64,000 bases of DNA from a bacterium (GTDB lineage Bacteria; Cyanobacteriota; Vampirovibrionia; Gastranaerophilales; JAILCC01), in contig JAILCC010000008.1 in NCBI GenBank assembly GCA_024680555.1, positions 1 through 64,000 on the forward strand. The letters run 5' to 3'. Below the pieces are notes generated by a model, which was given only the letters and a program-made list of their open reading frames with translations, ran no database searches and was not told the DNA's origin. A program made the translations under genes and the position numbers. This document shows positions 29,850 through 38,457 of this stretch, piece after piece. Each line of letters opens with the position of its first letter. Within the stretch, counting starts at the first letter, position 1.

Positions 29850-32519
29850 TTATACCAATACTTTTCTTTCAATTTCTTTTGTCGTATACGAAATTATTAT
29901 ATCGCCTTCGGTTAAGTCGTTGAATTTGTTAAACGAAATACCGCATTCGTAGCCTGCTGCAACTTCTTTTGCATCTTCCTTGAAACGTTTAAGCATATCA
30001 AGATTTCCTTTATAGATTTCTTTTCCTTCTCTTTCCACTACGGCTATCTTGTTTCTGACAACTTTTCCTTCAAGAACGTAGCAGCCTGCGATTTTATTTG
30101 TTTTACCTATTGTGAATATTTGTCTTACTTCGGCTCTGCCTGTTTCGATTTCCTGTACTTCAGGATTTAGCAAACCAAGCATTGTTTTTTCAATATCATC
30201 CAAAATTTCGTAGATAATATCGTAACTTCTGATATCGACACCTTCTTGTGCGGCGAGTTTCGCAGCATTAGCGTCTTCTTTTACGCTGAAACCAATAATA
30301 ATAGCGTTACTTGCCGATGCAAGCATAACGTCTGCTTCGGATATATCTCCGACTGCAATGTGTACAATTTTTGTGAAAATTTGTTTTGATTCAAGCTGCT
30401 GAATAGAAGCGCTGACAGCTTCCGCACTTCCGTGCGTATTTGCTTTGATAATTATGTTCAGTTCGTGAGTTTCTTCCTGCTGCGCCTTAATTAAATCTTT
30501 TTTAACTTTTGAAGGAGCAATGGCTTCAAGCTTGGATTCTCTTTCTTCTTGTTTTCTCTTTGCGACAAGAGCTTTCATTTCTTTTTCGTTATTAAGAATT
30601 TCAAATCTGTCACCGGCTTGCGGAACTTCAGATAAACCCAGAATCTCAACAGGAGTGGATGGGCCTGCTTTTTCAATTTGTGCGCCGTCATCACTAAGAA
30701 GTGCTCTGATTTTTCCTCCTACGCTGCCAACTGCAATACAGTTACCTTTTCTCAAGGTACCGTTTTGTACAAGAACAGTTGCAACAGGTCCCTTGCCTTT
30801 ATCCAATTTGGCTTCAATTACGACACCGGTTGCGCTTACCGTCGGATCTGCTTTTAATTCTTGCATTTCTGCAACGAGCAGAATATATTCCAATAATTCA
30901 TCCAAACCTTTGCCTTGAATAGCACTTACCTTGCAACAGATAGTATCACCGCCCCATTCTTCAGGAACAAGACCATGTTCGGTTAATTGTGTAAGTACTC
31001 TGTCAGGATCGGCGCCGGCTTTGTCGATTTTGTTTACGGCAATTATTATTGGCACATTTGCAGCTTTTGCGTGGTTAATTGCTTCAATTGTTTGAGGCAT
31101 TATGCCGTCATCAGCAGCTACAACCAAAATGGCAATATCAGTAGCCTGTGCACCTCTTGCACGCATTGCGGTAAAGGCTTCGTGACCTGGTGTGTCGATA
31201 AATACAATTTTCTTATCTCCGGCATAAGCGGTATATGCACCGATAGATTGAGTAATTCCGCCGACTTCTCCAGATACAATTTTGTGTTTGGATGCTCTGA
31301 TTGCGTCCAATAGTGTTGTTTTACCGTGGTCAACGTGTCCCATAATTGTAACAACCGGAGGGCGGGTTTTTAAGTGTTTTGAATTCATATTAACAACGTT
31401 CTTGCCTGCATCCTCGTCTTCTTTTTGGATATACGAAGAATCCAAAACAAGAATGTCAAAGTTTTCAGCCAATTTTGTTGCTGTATCAACGTTTATGGTT
31501 TGGTTAACCGTTGCCAAAACGCCGTTCATCATCAAGCATTTTACTATTTCTGTAACTGATATTTTTGCTTTTTCGGAAAATTCCGCAACCGTCAACGGTT
31601 TATCAATAATTACTTCAGTAACTTTTTCGACAACTTCTTCAACTTGAGGTTTCTTTTTTGCCTTATGCTGTTGCTGGTGCATAAGACGTTCTTGTTCTTC
31701 TCTTTCTTCTTTTGATTTGCCGAATTGTCTTGAATCTTTTCTCTTGTCTAATCTTTGAGGAGTTCCTGCTCCGGGACGTCTTCCGCCTGGCATATCTTGC
31801 GCAATAAACTGCCTTTTAATCGGCTGTTTAGAAGGCATACCCTGTTTTTGACCGTCTTGATTTTGTTCAAAAGTTTTTCTTTCGCCCTTTTCACCAAAAG
31901 GTTTTCTTTCAAACGGAGGTTTTTGCCCATCTCTGAATGGAGGTCTGTCGCCTTGATATCTCGGACGGTCCGAGCTTTGATATTGCGATCTTTCACCTTG
32001 AAAACGAGGTCTGTCACCTTGATACGGTGGTCTTTGACCTTGGAATTTCGGTCTGTCGCCTTGATATCTCGGACGGTCCGAGCTTTGATATTGCGATCTT
32101 TCACCTTGAAAACGAGGTCTGTCACCTTGATATCTTGGGCGGTCTGAGCTTTGATATGTTGAACGTTGTCCGCTTTGATATTCTTTTGATTGTGGTTTAA
32201 AATCTCTCTTTTCAAATGTTCTGGGTTGTGAAGAAGAATATTTTGCCTGAGGTTCTGTCCCTTCTTTTTCGGGTTTTACAACCTTTTTTATTTTGCTCGG
32301 AGTTGAAGTTATAACCCCCGAATCTTTTGATGTGTCGGGTTTTTTCTCGGGTTTTGGACTGAGACTTTTTTTCAATGTTTCGGCATCATCGGCAGAGATA
32401 GAGCTGGAATGCGATTTGACAACTATGCCAACATTTTTTTTCAGCAAATCAATAACCTCTTTGTTAGGCAGGTTCAATTCTTTTGCTAAGTCGTAAACTC
32501 TTATCTTCTCTGATGACAT
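29850..32519 (-). CDS. infB: Translation initiation factor IF-2
   Basis: GTPase that brings initiator tRNA to the 30S subunit. 889 residues from ATG 32519, supported by GGAG 7 nt upstream; the frame extends to 32585 but without a ribosome-binding site. The N-terminal IF2-N domain (VYDLAKELNLPNKEVIDLL) is followed by a long low-complexity Arg/Gln/Pro/Asp stretch with repeats of YQSSDRPRYQGDRPRFQGER. G1 is GHVDHGKTT (about 391-399), then DTPGHEAF and NKID. Domain IV-type beta barrels follow. Neighbours usual for infB (nusA, ylxR, rimP) are absent upstream. Confidence 0.96.
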   Translation of the reverse strand: MSSEKIRVYDLAKELNLPNKEVIDLLKKNVGIVVKSHSSSISADDAETLKKSLSPKPEKKPDTSKDSGVITSTPSKIKKVVKPEKEGTEPQAKYSSSQPRTFEKRDFKPQSKEYQSGQRSTYQSSDRPRYQGDRPRFQGERSQYQSSDRPRYQGDRPKFQGQRPPYQGDRPRFQGERSQYQSSDRPRYQGDRPPFRDGQKPPFERKPFGEKGERKTFEQNQDGQKQGMPSKQPIKRQFIAQDMPGGRRPGAGTPQRLDKRKDSRQFGKSKEEREEQERLMHQQQHKAKKKPQVEEVVEKVTEVIIDKPLTVAEFSEKAKISVTEIVKCLMMNGVLATVNQTINVDTATKLAENFDILVLDSSYIQKEDEDAGKNVVNMNSKHLKTRPPVVTIMGHVDHGKTTLLDAIRASKHKIVSGEVGGITQSIGAYTAYAGDKKIVFIDTPGHEAFTAMRARGAQATDIAILVVAADDGIMPQTIEAINHAKAANVPIIIAVNKIDKAGADPDRVLTQLTEHGLVPEEWGGDTICCKVSAIQGKGLDELLEYILLVAEMQELKADPTVSATGVVIEAKLDKGKGPVATVLVQNGTLRKGNCIAVGSVGGKIRALLSDDGAQIEKAGPSTPVEILGLSEVPQAGDRFEILNNEKEMKALVAKRKQEERESKLEAIAPSKVKKDLIKAQQEETHELNIIIKANTHGSAEAVSASIQQLESKQIFTKIVHIAVGDISEADVMLASASNAIIIGFSVKEDANAAKLAAQEGVDIRSYDIIYEILDDIEKTMLGLLNPEVQEIETGRAEVRQIFTIGKTNKIAGCYVLEGKVVRNKIAVVEREGKEIYKGNLDMLKRFKEDAKEVAAGYECGISFNKFNDLTEGDIIISYTTKEIERKVLV
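31942..32132 (-). repeat. 108-bp tandem repeat inside infB
   Basis: Bases 31942-32024 and 32050-32132 are identical, offset 108 bp (36 codons), encoding Arg/Gln/Asp/Pro-rich sequence (SSDRPRYQGDR). Near-perfect DNA identity means the copy is recent or is kept homogeneous, and copy number may vary between strains. Confidence 0.85.
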
Positions 32520-32779
32520 TCTTCTTCTCCGACAAAAAACTTTTTTATCTTCTTTATTTGTAACATAAGCACGCAATTTTAACAACTATAACGCAAACAA
32601 TTCACGAACATGACAACCTGCCAACTTATAAAGCATTTCATATTTCTTTACAAAAGAACTTCCACAAAACCAGCAATATTGTGATGTTCAAAAAAATTTA
32701 CAAAATATCTCTGTTCTTCGGGGCAAAAAACAAGATTTTTTTGTTAGTATATAGAGGTCGAGAGGATAAGGTTAGAAAC

Positions 32780-33247
32780 ATGCAGCAATCTCCCATAGTT
32801 ACGGTTACGGAAAAATCAAGCGTAGAAAATTTGAATATAGAGCAGGATAAAACAGGTCTTGGCGTTTCTGTTATGCTCGCAAGGAGTGAAGTGCCGGAAT
32901 CACATCGCAGACAGGCAGATGCATATATGATTTTGAAAGCGCACTATGGCATGCCCGTTGTTAACCCTGCGATAAATTTGGATGAAAAAAGATTTCTTGC
33001 AAAATACGACTTTAATCCCCTTGAATATTCAACGGTAAAGCAGATAAACGATGAGCTTACGGTTATGCAGGGTTGGAATGAGTCCGCCAATAAAGAATTG
33101 ATTAGTGCATCCGACAAAATAATGTCCATAAGAGTTAAAGAATTAAAAAGCATTATTGCATCAAAGTATGTCAAAATTTCTAACGAAATATACAACGGCT
33201 ATAAGGCTTTGGAACGATATTTGGAAGAAATATCTAAGTACAATTAA
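32780..33247 (+). CDS. Hypothetical protein, mostly helical
   Basis: 155 residues from the ATG with AAGG 8 nt upstream; an in-frame ATG at 32681 lies before a probable -10 box and lacks a ribosome-binding site. There is no signal peptide or membrane segment. The C-terminal half is predicted helical with heptad-like leucines and isoleucines (SASDKIMSIRVKELKSIIASK, ALERYLEEISKYN). Not recognised. It lies alone between divergent infB and the SLH gene. Confidence 0.7.
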   Translation: MQQSPIVTVTEKSSVENLNIEQDKTGLGVSVMLARSEVPESHRRQADAYMILKAHYGMPVVNPAINLDEKRFLAKYDFNPLEYSTVKQINDELTVMQGWNESANKELISASDKIMSIRVKELKSIIASKYVKISNEIYNGYKALERYLEEISKYN

Positions 33248-33258
33248 GCAAATAATTG

Positions 33259-33287
33259 TTGACTGTAAAAAGAAATAGTGAGATAAT
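33259..33287 (+). promoter_or_regulatory. Near-consensus promoter of the SLH gene
   Basis: -35 TTGACT (33259-33264), exactly 17-bp spacer, -10 GATAAT (33282-33287). Unlike many genes here, the transcript should have a leader of about 40 nt with GGAG before the ATG at 33336. It is the best promoter in the window, in keeping with a highly expressed surface protein. Confidence 0.8.
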
Positions 33288-33335
33288 CACAACGGTAATA
33301 GTTTAATTTAAGAAAGTTTATGGAGAAAGTTTACT

Positions 33336-34826
33336 ATGAAGAATTTTAAAACTTCCATCGCAGCATTGGCAGCAGTTCTTATGTTAAGCGGCGCAGCATA
33401 TGCAGATTGCGGTTGCGGATGCAAAACAACTACTGATGCTTGTCCTTGTGGCGCAAGCTGCAAACAAACTAATGTTGAAGCTTATGCACACCCATCATTG
33501 TTTGGTTCTCAAACATTTGAATTTTCTACTGATGACGGTGCTTATATTACAGGCGGACACATTGCAAAATCTAAGAATTCCGTTGGCATTCGCGGTAAAA
33601 AGAATGCAGCAGTTCAATCTTGGGCTAACGGCGTTTTGAATTTAATCAAGAGCAACTATGCTAACTCTGATTTATTTAACCCCAAAATGCCTATCCTTCG
33701 TTCTGAATGGGCAGTTGTGCTTTCTGAAGCATTCAACGTTCCTAAGAACAACGCATGCACTAAAAAATACACAGACATTGATGCTTCTTATTGGGCAACA
33801 GGCTGGATTTGCGGTGCACTTGATACAGGTATGATGATTGGTTATCCTTCAAAAGCATTCAAACCTGATCAACCGATTACAAAAGCAGAAGTATTTGCTA
33901 CAATTGCACAAATCGTTGATGCAACTCCGGATAGCGATGATTTAGCTTTACAATTCAACGGTAAGACTGTTCAATACATTCCTGACTGGGCAAAAGCTGC
34001 TTCAGCTGAAGTATTGGCTACAAGATTATTATCAAATGTTCCTGACCAAGATAAAGTTATTACTGACGAATATCTTTCAAAAGAACAAGTTGCTTATTTA
34101 GTAAGCGCACTTAGAACTGACTTAGCTTATTATCAAACATTAAGCTTAGACAAGAATGCTCCTAGCGCAGTTAAGAAATACACTCCTGTTGCTCTTACAA
34201 TCAAAATGAACGACAGAGTTAGCGCTAGACACTCTAACATTGGTGACCACTTCACTGCAAAAACAACAAAATCAGTTACAATTAACGATACAACATTCCC
34301 TGCAGGTTCAACTGTAAACGGTAGAGTTGTTGAAGTTAAGAGACCTGGTCTTGACAACAATGCAGGTTGGATAAAAGTTAAATTTGTTGATATCGTAAAT
34401 GGCGATACAAAAGTTGACTTCCCGAAAACACTTTCTGAAGCAACAGCAACAAATTCTAAGAGCCCATTCTTCCTCGGAAGAATTATTGGTGCTCCTCTTT
34501 CTACAGCAGGCAGAATTCTTGGTGTTGTAGGCAGAACAGGTGGTACAATCTCTGATACTTGCGGTAACAGACTTGAAGAAACAGGTGACAACTGGAGCAA
34601 CGTATTTGTTGAAACATTGTCTGGTCACCCTGGTTCAGGCGTTAAGAGCTTCGGCTATGGCGTTTGGTCAGTTGCTAAAGGTATCTATGATATCACAAAA
34701 ACATCTGTAAGCGGTGTATTTGGTGTTGTTTACGAAGTTGGTGATGAATTAGTTTATATGATTCTTCCGAGTGCTTCTAACAACTCATCATTGAATCCTA
34801 ACGAAGAATTAGTAATCTTATTCTAA
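33336..34826 (+). CDS. S-layer-homology (SLH) domain envelope protein with Cys-rich N-terminus
   Basis: 496 residues. Signal peptide MKNFKTSIAALAAVLMLSGAAYA, then a mature N-terminus with eight cysteines in about 20 residues (DCGCGCKTT, DACPCGASC). The SLH part (about 118-205) shows YTDIDASYWATGWI and GYPSKAFKPDQPITKAEVFATI; a second, weaker repeat follows to about 270. The C-terminal half is beta-rich (MNDRVSARHSNIGDHFTAKT, FPAGSTVNGRVVEVKRP) and ends in Gly/Val-rich sequence. No OprB-type porin barrel is visible. SLH domains bind cell-wall polymers. Codon use is enriched in regular, frequent codons (GCA, GTT, ACA, AAA), as in abundant proteins. Confidence 0.88.
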   Translation: MKNFKTSIAALAAVLMLSGAAYADCGCGCKTTTDACPCGASCKQTNVEAYAHPSLFGSQTFEFSTDDGAYITGGHIAKSKNSVGIRGKKNAAVQSWANGVLNLIKSNYANSDLFNPKMPILRSEWAVVLSEAFNVPKNNACTKKYTDIDASYWATGWICGALDTGMMIGYPSKAFKPDQPITKAEVFATIAQIVDATPDSDDLALQFNGKTVQYIPDWAKAASAEVLATRLLSNVPDQDKVITDEYLSKEQVAYLVSALRTDLAYYQTLSLDKNAPSAVKKYTPVALTIKMNDRVSARHSNIGDHFTAKTTKSVTINDTTFPAGSTVNGRVVEVKRPGLDNNAGWIKVKFVDIVNGDTKVDFPKTLSEATATNSKSPFFLGRIIGAPLSTAGRILGVVGRTGGTISDTCGNRLEETGDNWSNVFVETLSGHPGSGVKSFGYGVWSVAKGIYDITKTSVSGVFGVVYEVGDELVYMILPSASNNSSLNPNEELVILF

Positions 34827-34843
34827 TTTTTCTAAAGCGATAT

Positions 34844-34877
34844 AAAAAGCCGTCCTCGTTTGAGGGCGGCTTTTTTT
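34844..34877 (+). terminator. Strong rho-independent terminator
   Basis: Stem AAAAAGCCGTCCTC (34844-34857) pairs with GAGGGCGGCTTTTT (34862-34875) with one G-U, loop GTTT, then T-run. Confidence 0.92.
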
Positions 34878-34949
34878 GCGGAAATATAAATTTCCTCTTT
34901 ATCTCAAAATCCTTTGTAGTATAATATATCTCATGGAGATAGAGAGATA

Positions 34950-37900
34950 ATGGATGACGTTAAAGAAAGAGTAATACTTGACAATAATAACCAGATAACA
35001 TCCTACGAGGTTGATACTCAAACGGTTAAACTCGGTTATATATATAACAATGTTCAAAAAAATATTACGCTTGAATTTGACCTTTTAACTGATGAAGAAT
35101 GCGATTTCATTGAACAGGCATTTTATAAAAATCCTATCTTGAAAGAAGAATTAATAAATTCAAAACTCAATTTTTATTTCTTTGAATATCTTCTTAAAAA
35201 TAATATAAAAATTATTGTGCAGGATGTTTCGGATATGAACTTGCCCTCGTCTATGCCAAAAGATGAGCAGTTGTTTTTATATGATTCATTGCGTGCAATA
35301 ATTTATAAAAATCCGCTTTTAGCACTTGATATAAAAGGTTTTGCAACTGATGAAATGAAAGAAATTCTTTCTCGTCAGCTGCTTGAGGTAAAAAAGAATG
35401 ATGTTGATTTTATTCCGTACGAGAGTGTAAAAATAAATACCCAAAAGAGTCTCCCTGAGTATTACCGGATGAAAAAACTTTATTCCGATGAAATTTTTGC
35501 GAACTTTTCGGATAATCCTCAGTATTTTGATAAAAAAGATTTTAAATCCAATATGATGGAATTATACGATTTAATCAGGGATGAATTTGAGAGTGTATTC
35601 GGGTATGAAAACAATTTCTTTGCCAGAAATTGTGATTTTTATTGCGTTTTTGGCAAAAAGGACATGAGCTTTTTTGTAACTCCGACGATTAACTTTGAAA
35701 TCTATCTGAAATCTAAAGGCTCTATGTTCCGAGCAAGCAAAGAAATGAGAACAATTCCTATTATAGAAGGGGATAAACTCGTATTAAAAAATCTTGTCGG
35801 GTTGAACGTCCCTAAATATATTGTTTATGATTATTTTTTGAATTTTCAGCATTTGATAGAAAGTGATGAAATAAGTCAAACAACAAGATTATTTAACTAT
35901 TTAACCTTGCTTGCAAAAGATATTGTCAAAACGCTCAACATCCGACCGCATGTTACTTTATTAGATACTCAATATTTTAAAATTGACTATAGTGTGGATT
36001 TTGAAAATCCGAAATTAAAATCTACGCTTTCTTCAATAATTGATTTTGCCGTGGAAAATTTCGGAATAAGTGCGGACGGTAATAGCGTTGTTCAAAAGTC
36101 TTATATCAGGGAAATTTTGGACGACTTAATCAATTATATGGTTTATAAAATATTAAATTTAAAAGTTTCAAAATTAAAATCATCTCCCGCAATAACAATG
36201 TTTTCTCAAAGTCAGCCGCAAAAAGCAATAAGAGGTTCAAGAAATATTGCGGTTGCGTTAATCGAATGGCTCAGTACATTTAATCAAAATACCAATCCGA
36301 TAAAACTCCTTGTTACTTTTGATAAGGCAGGCGAATTTGAATATATAACGAAATTAAGTTATTCAACAAAAAACAAAACCAACGATTTTAAAAATTTATT
36401 TACGGATGAGGATGAAAACTCTAGAGAGGTTGTTGCTGCACAAATACGGAGTGCGTCGGAATTTATGCCCACTCTTAAAAACATATATTGTTCATTTGGT
36501 TTTTATGAGCCGCAGGTAAAGGCAATAGAAATTATAAAAAATCTCTCAAAAATTTGTTCTATCTTAAACGGTTTCAATGTTGATATTTATATGCCCAAAG
36601 AGCTTCAAAACGTGTTGAGACCGAAGCTTTCCATAAAAACAGTCCTCAAACCCGATGTTTCCAAGGACTTTTTAAGCAGTTTTGATGATCCAAATTCCAA
36701 CTATTCTTTGAATGATATAATGGAATTTTCTTATGAAATAGCAATTGGTGATGAAAAACTTACCAAAGAAGAATTTTTGAAACTTATTGAAAATTCAAAC
36801 GAGCTTGTGAATTTCAAAAACAAATATGTTTTGCTAAATGAAGCAGAAATAAAGAAGATTTTGGAAAATCTTGATAAGCCGATAGATAAGGAATTAAATC
36901 GTCTTGAGCTTATCCACAGCGTTTTTGCAGGCAAAATTGATGACTTTGAAACAGATTATGAGGATGCTATCAGAGAAGCAGTTAAAAAACATTTGAACGT
37001 TAAAGAGGTTGAGCCGCCAGAGGATTTGAAAAAAGTTCTTCGTCCGTATCAGGTCTATGGTTTTAAATGGTTATATTCAAATATCATAAAGGGTTTTGGG
37101 TGCTGTATTGCAGATGATATGGGACTTGGTAAGACGGTTCAAATATTGAGCTTGATAGTAAAATTAAAGCAGGAAGGCAAGATGCCTAAGCCTGCTATGG
37201 TTGTCTGCCCGACTACGCTTGTTGGTAACTGGTTGAAAGAGTGCGAAAAGTTTGCTCCGTCTATGAATGTTAGCATATATCACGGTATAAATCGTGTCCT
37301 TGATTTGAAATCGGATATAATTATTACGACATATGGACATTTACGTGCAGATTTGGACAAGTTGAAAAAATACGAATGGGGTATGCTTGTTATTGATGAA
37401 GCTCAAAGCATCAAAAACCCTGCTACCGCACAGTCAAAAGCTATAAAAGCACTTGTTACGCCATGCAAAATTGCGATGACAGGTACTCCTATAGAAAACA
37501 GATTAAGCGAGTTGTGGAGTATATTCGATTTTATAAATAAGGGTTATCTGGGTTCTTCAAGCGAATTTCAAGACAAGTATGCTTTTGAAATTGAAAAACT
37601 CGGACATAATTCTACTGCTCAAAGGCTTCAACTCGTTACTTCTCCGTTTATTTTGCGCAGACTTAAAACAGACAAAAAAATCATTGACGATTTGCCGGAA
37701 AAAATTGTATTTGACGAATATTGCTACCTTACTCCGGAACAAGCGGCATTGTATGAAACTACTTTAAACTCTACAATGAAGCAAGTGGAAGAAGCTACCG
37801 GTATTAACCGTAGGGGTATGATTTTAAAACTTATTACTTCTTTGAAGCAAATTTGTAATCACCCTGCTAATTATCTCAAAAACCAAGACTTCTCCTATGA

Positions 37901-38426
37901 TTTATCAGGCAAAACAAAGAAAATTTTTGCTATAACGGAGTTGATTCTTGAAGCGAATGAAAAAGTTTTGATTTTCACTCAGTATAAAGAAATGGGCGAA
38001 ATACTCACGAAGATTATAAAACAAGAGCTGCATGACAAGGTTCTCTTTTTCCATGGTTCACTAAGTCGTCAAGAGAGAGAAAAATTGATTGACCAGTTCC
38101 AAAATGATGATGAGACAAAAGTTATGGTGCTTTCTTTGAAAGCCGGTGGCACAGGGTTAAACCTTACGGCAGCTACAAACGTTATTCACTTCGATTTATG
38201 GTGGAATCCTGCCGTTGAAACTCAAGCAACTGACAGAACATATCGTATCGGACAAAATAAAAACGTAACTGTTCACAGGCTTGTTACGCTGGGTACATTT
38301 GAAGAAAAAATTGATGAAATATTGAAAAATAAGCAAAAACTCGTTGATATGTCACTTTATACCGGTGAAACAATGCTTGGCGATTTGTCAAATGAAGAAT
38401 TGATGGAAATATTTAAACTCCGTTGA
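34950..38426 (+). CDS. SNF2/RapA-family DEAD/H-type helicase
   Basis: 1158 residues. The first 690 residues are a lineage-specific region without a recognised fold. The C-terminal SNF2 ATPase has LRPYQVYGFKWL, DDMGLGKT (Walker A, about 721), VVCPTTLVGNWLKE, DEAQ (about 816), the TGTPIENRLSELWSIFDF motif III region, and a helicase C lobe with VLIFTQYKEM, SLKAGGTGLNLT and QATDRTYRIGQNKNVTVHRL. Such bacterial proteins remodel nucleoprotein or recycle RNA polymerase; which applies is unknown. A -10 box TATAAT (34920-34925) precedes it, followed by a 5-codon frame (34933-34950) ending in TAATG over its start. Confidence 0.9.
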   Translation: MDDVKERVILDNNNQITSYEVDTQTVKLGYIYNNVQKNITLEFDLLTDEECDFIEQAFYKNPILKEELINSKLNFYFFEYLLKNNIKIIVQDVSDMNLPSSMPKDEQLFLYDSLRAIIYKNPLLALDIKGFATDEMKEILSRQLLEVKKNDVDFIPYESVKINTQKSLPEYYRMKKLYSDEIFANFSDNPQYFDKKDFKSNMMELYDLIRDEFESVFGYENNFFARNCDFYCVFGKKDMSFFVTPTINFEIYLKSKGSMFRASKEMRTIPIIEGDKLVLKNLVGLNVPKYIVYDYFLNFQHLIESDEISQTTRLFNYLTLLAKDIVKTLNIRPHVTLLDTQYFKIDYSVDFENPKLKSTLSSIIDFAVENFGISADGNSVVQKSYIREILDDLINYMVYKILNLKVSKLKSSPAITMFSQSQPQKAIRGSRNIAVALIEWLSTFNQNTNPIKLLVTFDKAGEFEYITKLSYSTKNKTNDFKNLFTDEDENSREVVAAQIRSASEFMPTLKNIYCSFGFYEPQVKAIEIIKNLSKICSILNGFNVDIYMPKELQNVLRPKLSIKTVLKPDVSKDFLSSFDDPNSNYSLNDIMEFSYEIAIGDEKLTKEEFLKLIENSNELVNFKNKYVLLNEAEIKKILENLDKPIDKELNRLELIHSVFAGKIDDFETDYEDAIREAVKKHLNVKEVEPPEDLKKVLRPYQVYGFKWLYSNIIKGFGCCIADDMGLGKTVQILSLIVKLKQEGKMPKPAMVVCPTTLVGNWLKECEKFAPSMNVSIYHGINRVLDLKSDIIITTYGHLRADLDKLKKYEWGMLVIDEAQSIKNPATAQSKAIKALVTPCKIAMTGTPIENRLSELWSIFDFINKGYLGSSSEFQDKYAFEIEKLGHNSTAQRLQLVTSPFILRRLKTDKKIIDDLPEKIVFDEYCYLTPEQAALYETTLNSTMKQVEEATGINRRGMILKLITSLKQICNHPANYLKNQDFSYDLSGKTKKIFAITELILEANEKVLIFTQYKEMGEILTKIIKQELHDKVLFFHGSLSRQEREKLIDQFQNDDETKVMVLSLKAGGTGLNLTAATNVIHFDLWWNPAVETQATDRTYRIGQNKNVTVHRLVTLGTFEEKIDEILKNKQKLVDMSLYTGETMLGDLSNEELMEIFKLR

Positions 38427-38451
38427 TAATCGGGTATATTTTAGCTATAAT
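38423..38451 (+). promoter_or_regulatory. Promoter giving a predicted leaderless transcript
   Basis: -35 TTGATA (38423-38428, overlapping the stop of the helicase gene), 17-bp spacer, -10 TATAAT (38446-38451). ATG at 38458 is 6 nt beyond, and no ribosome-binding site precedes it. Confidence 0.8.
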
Positions 38452-38457
38452 CATTTT

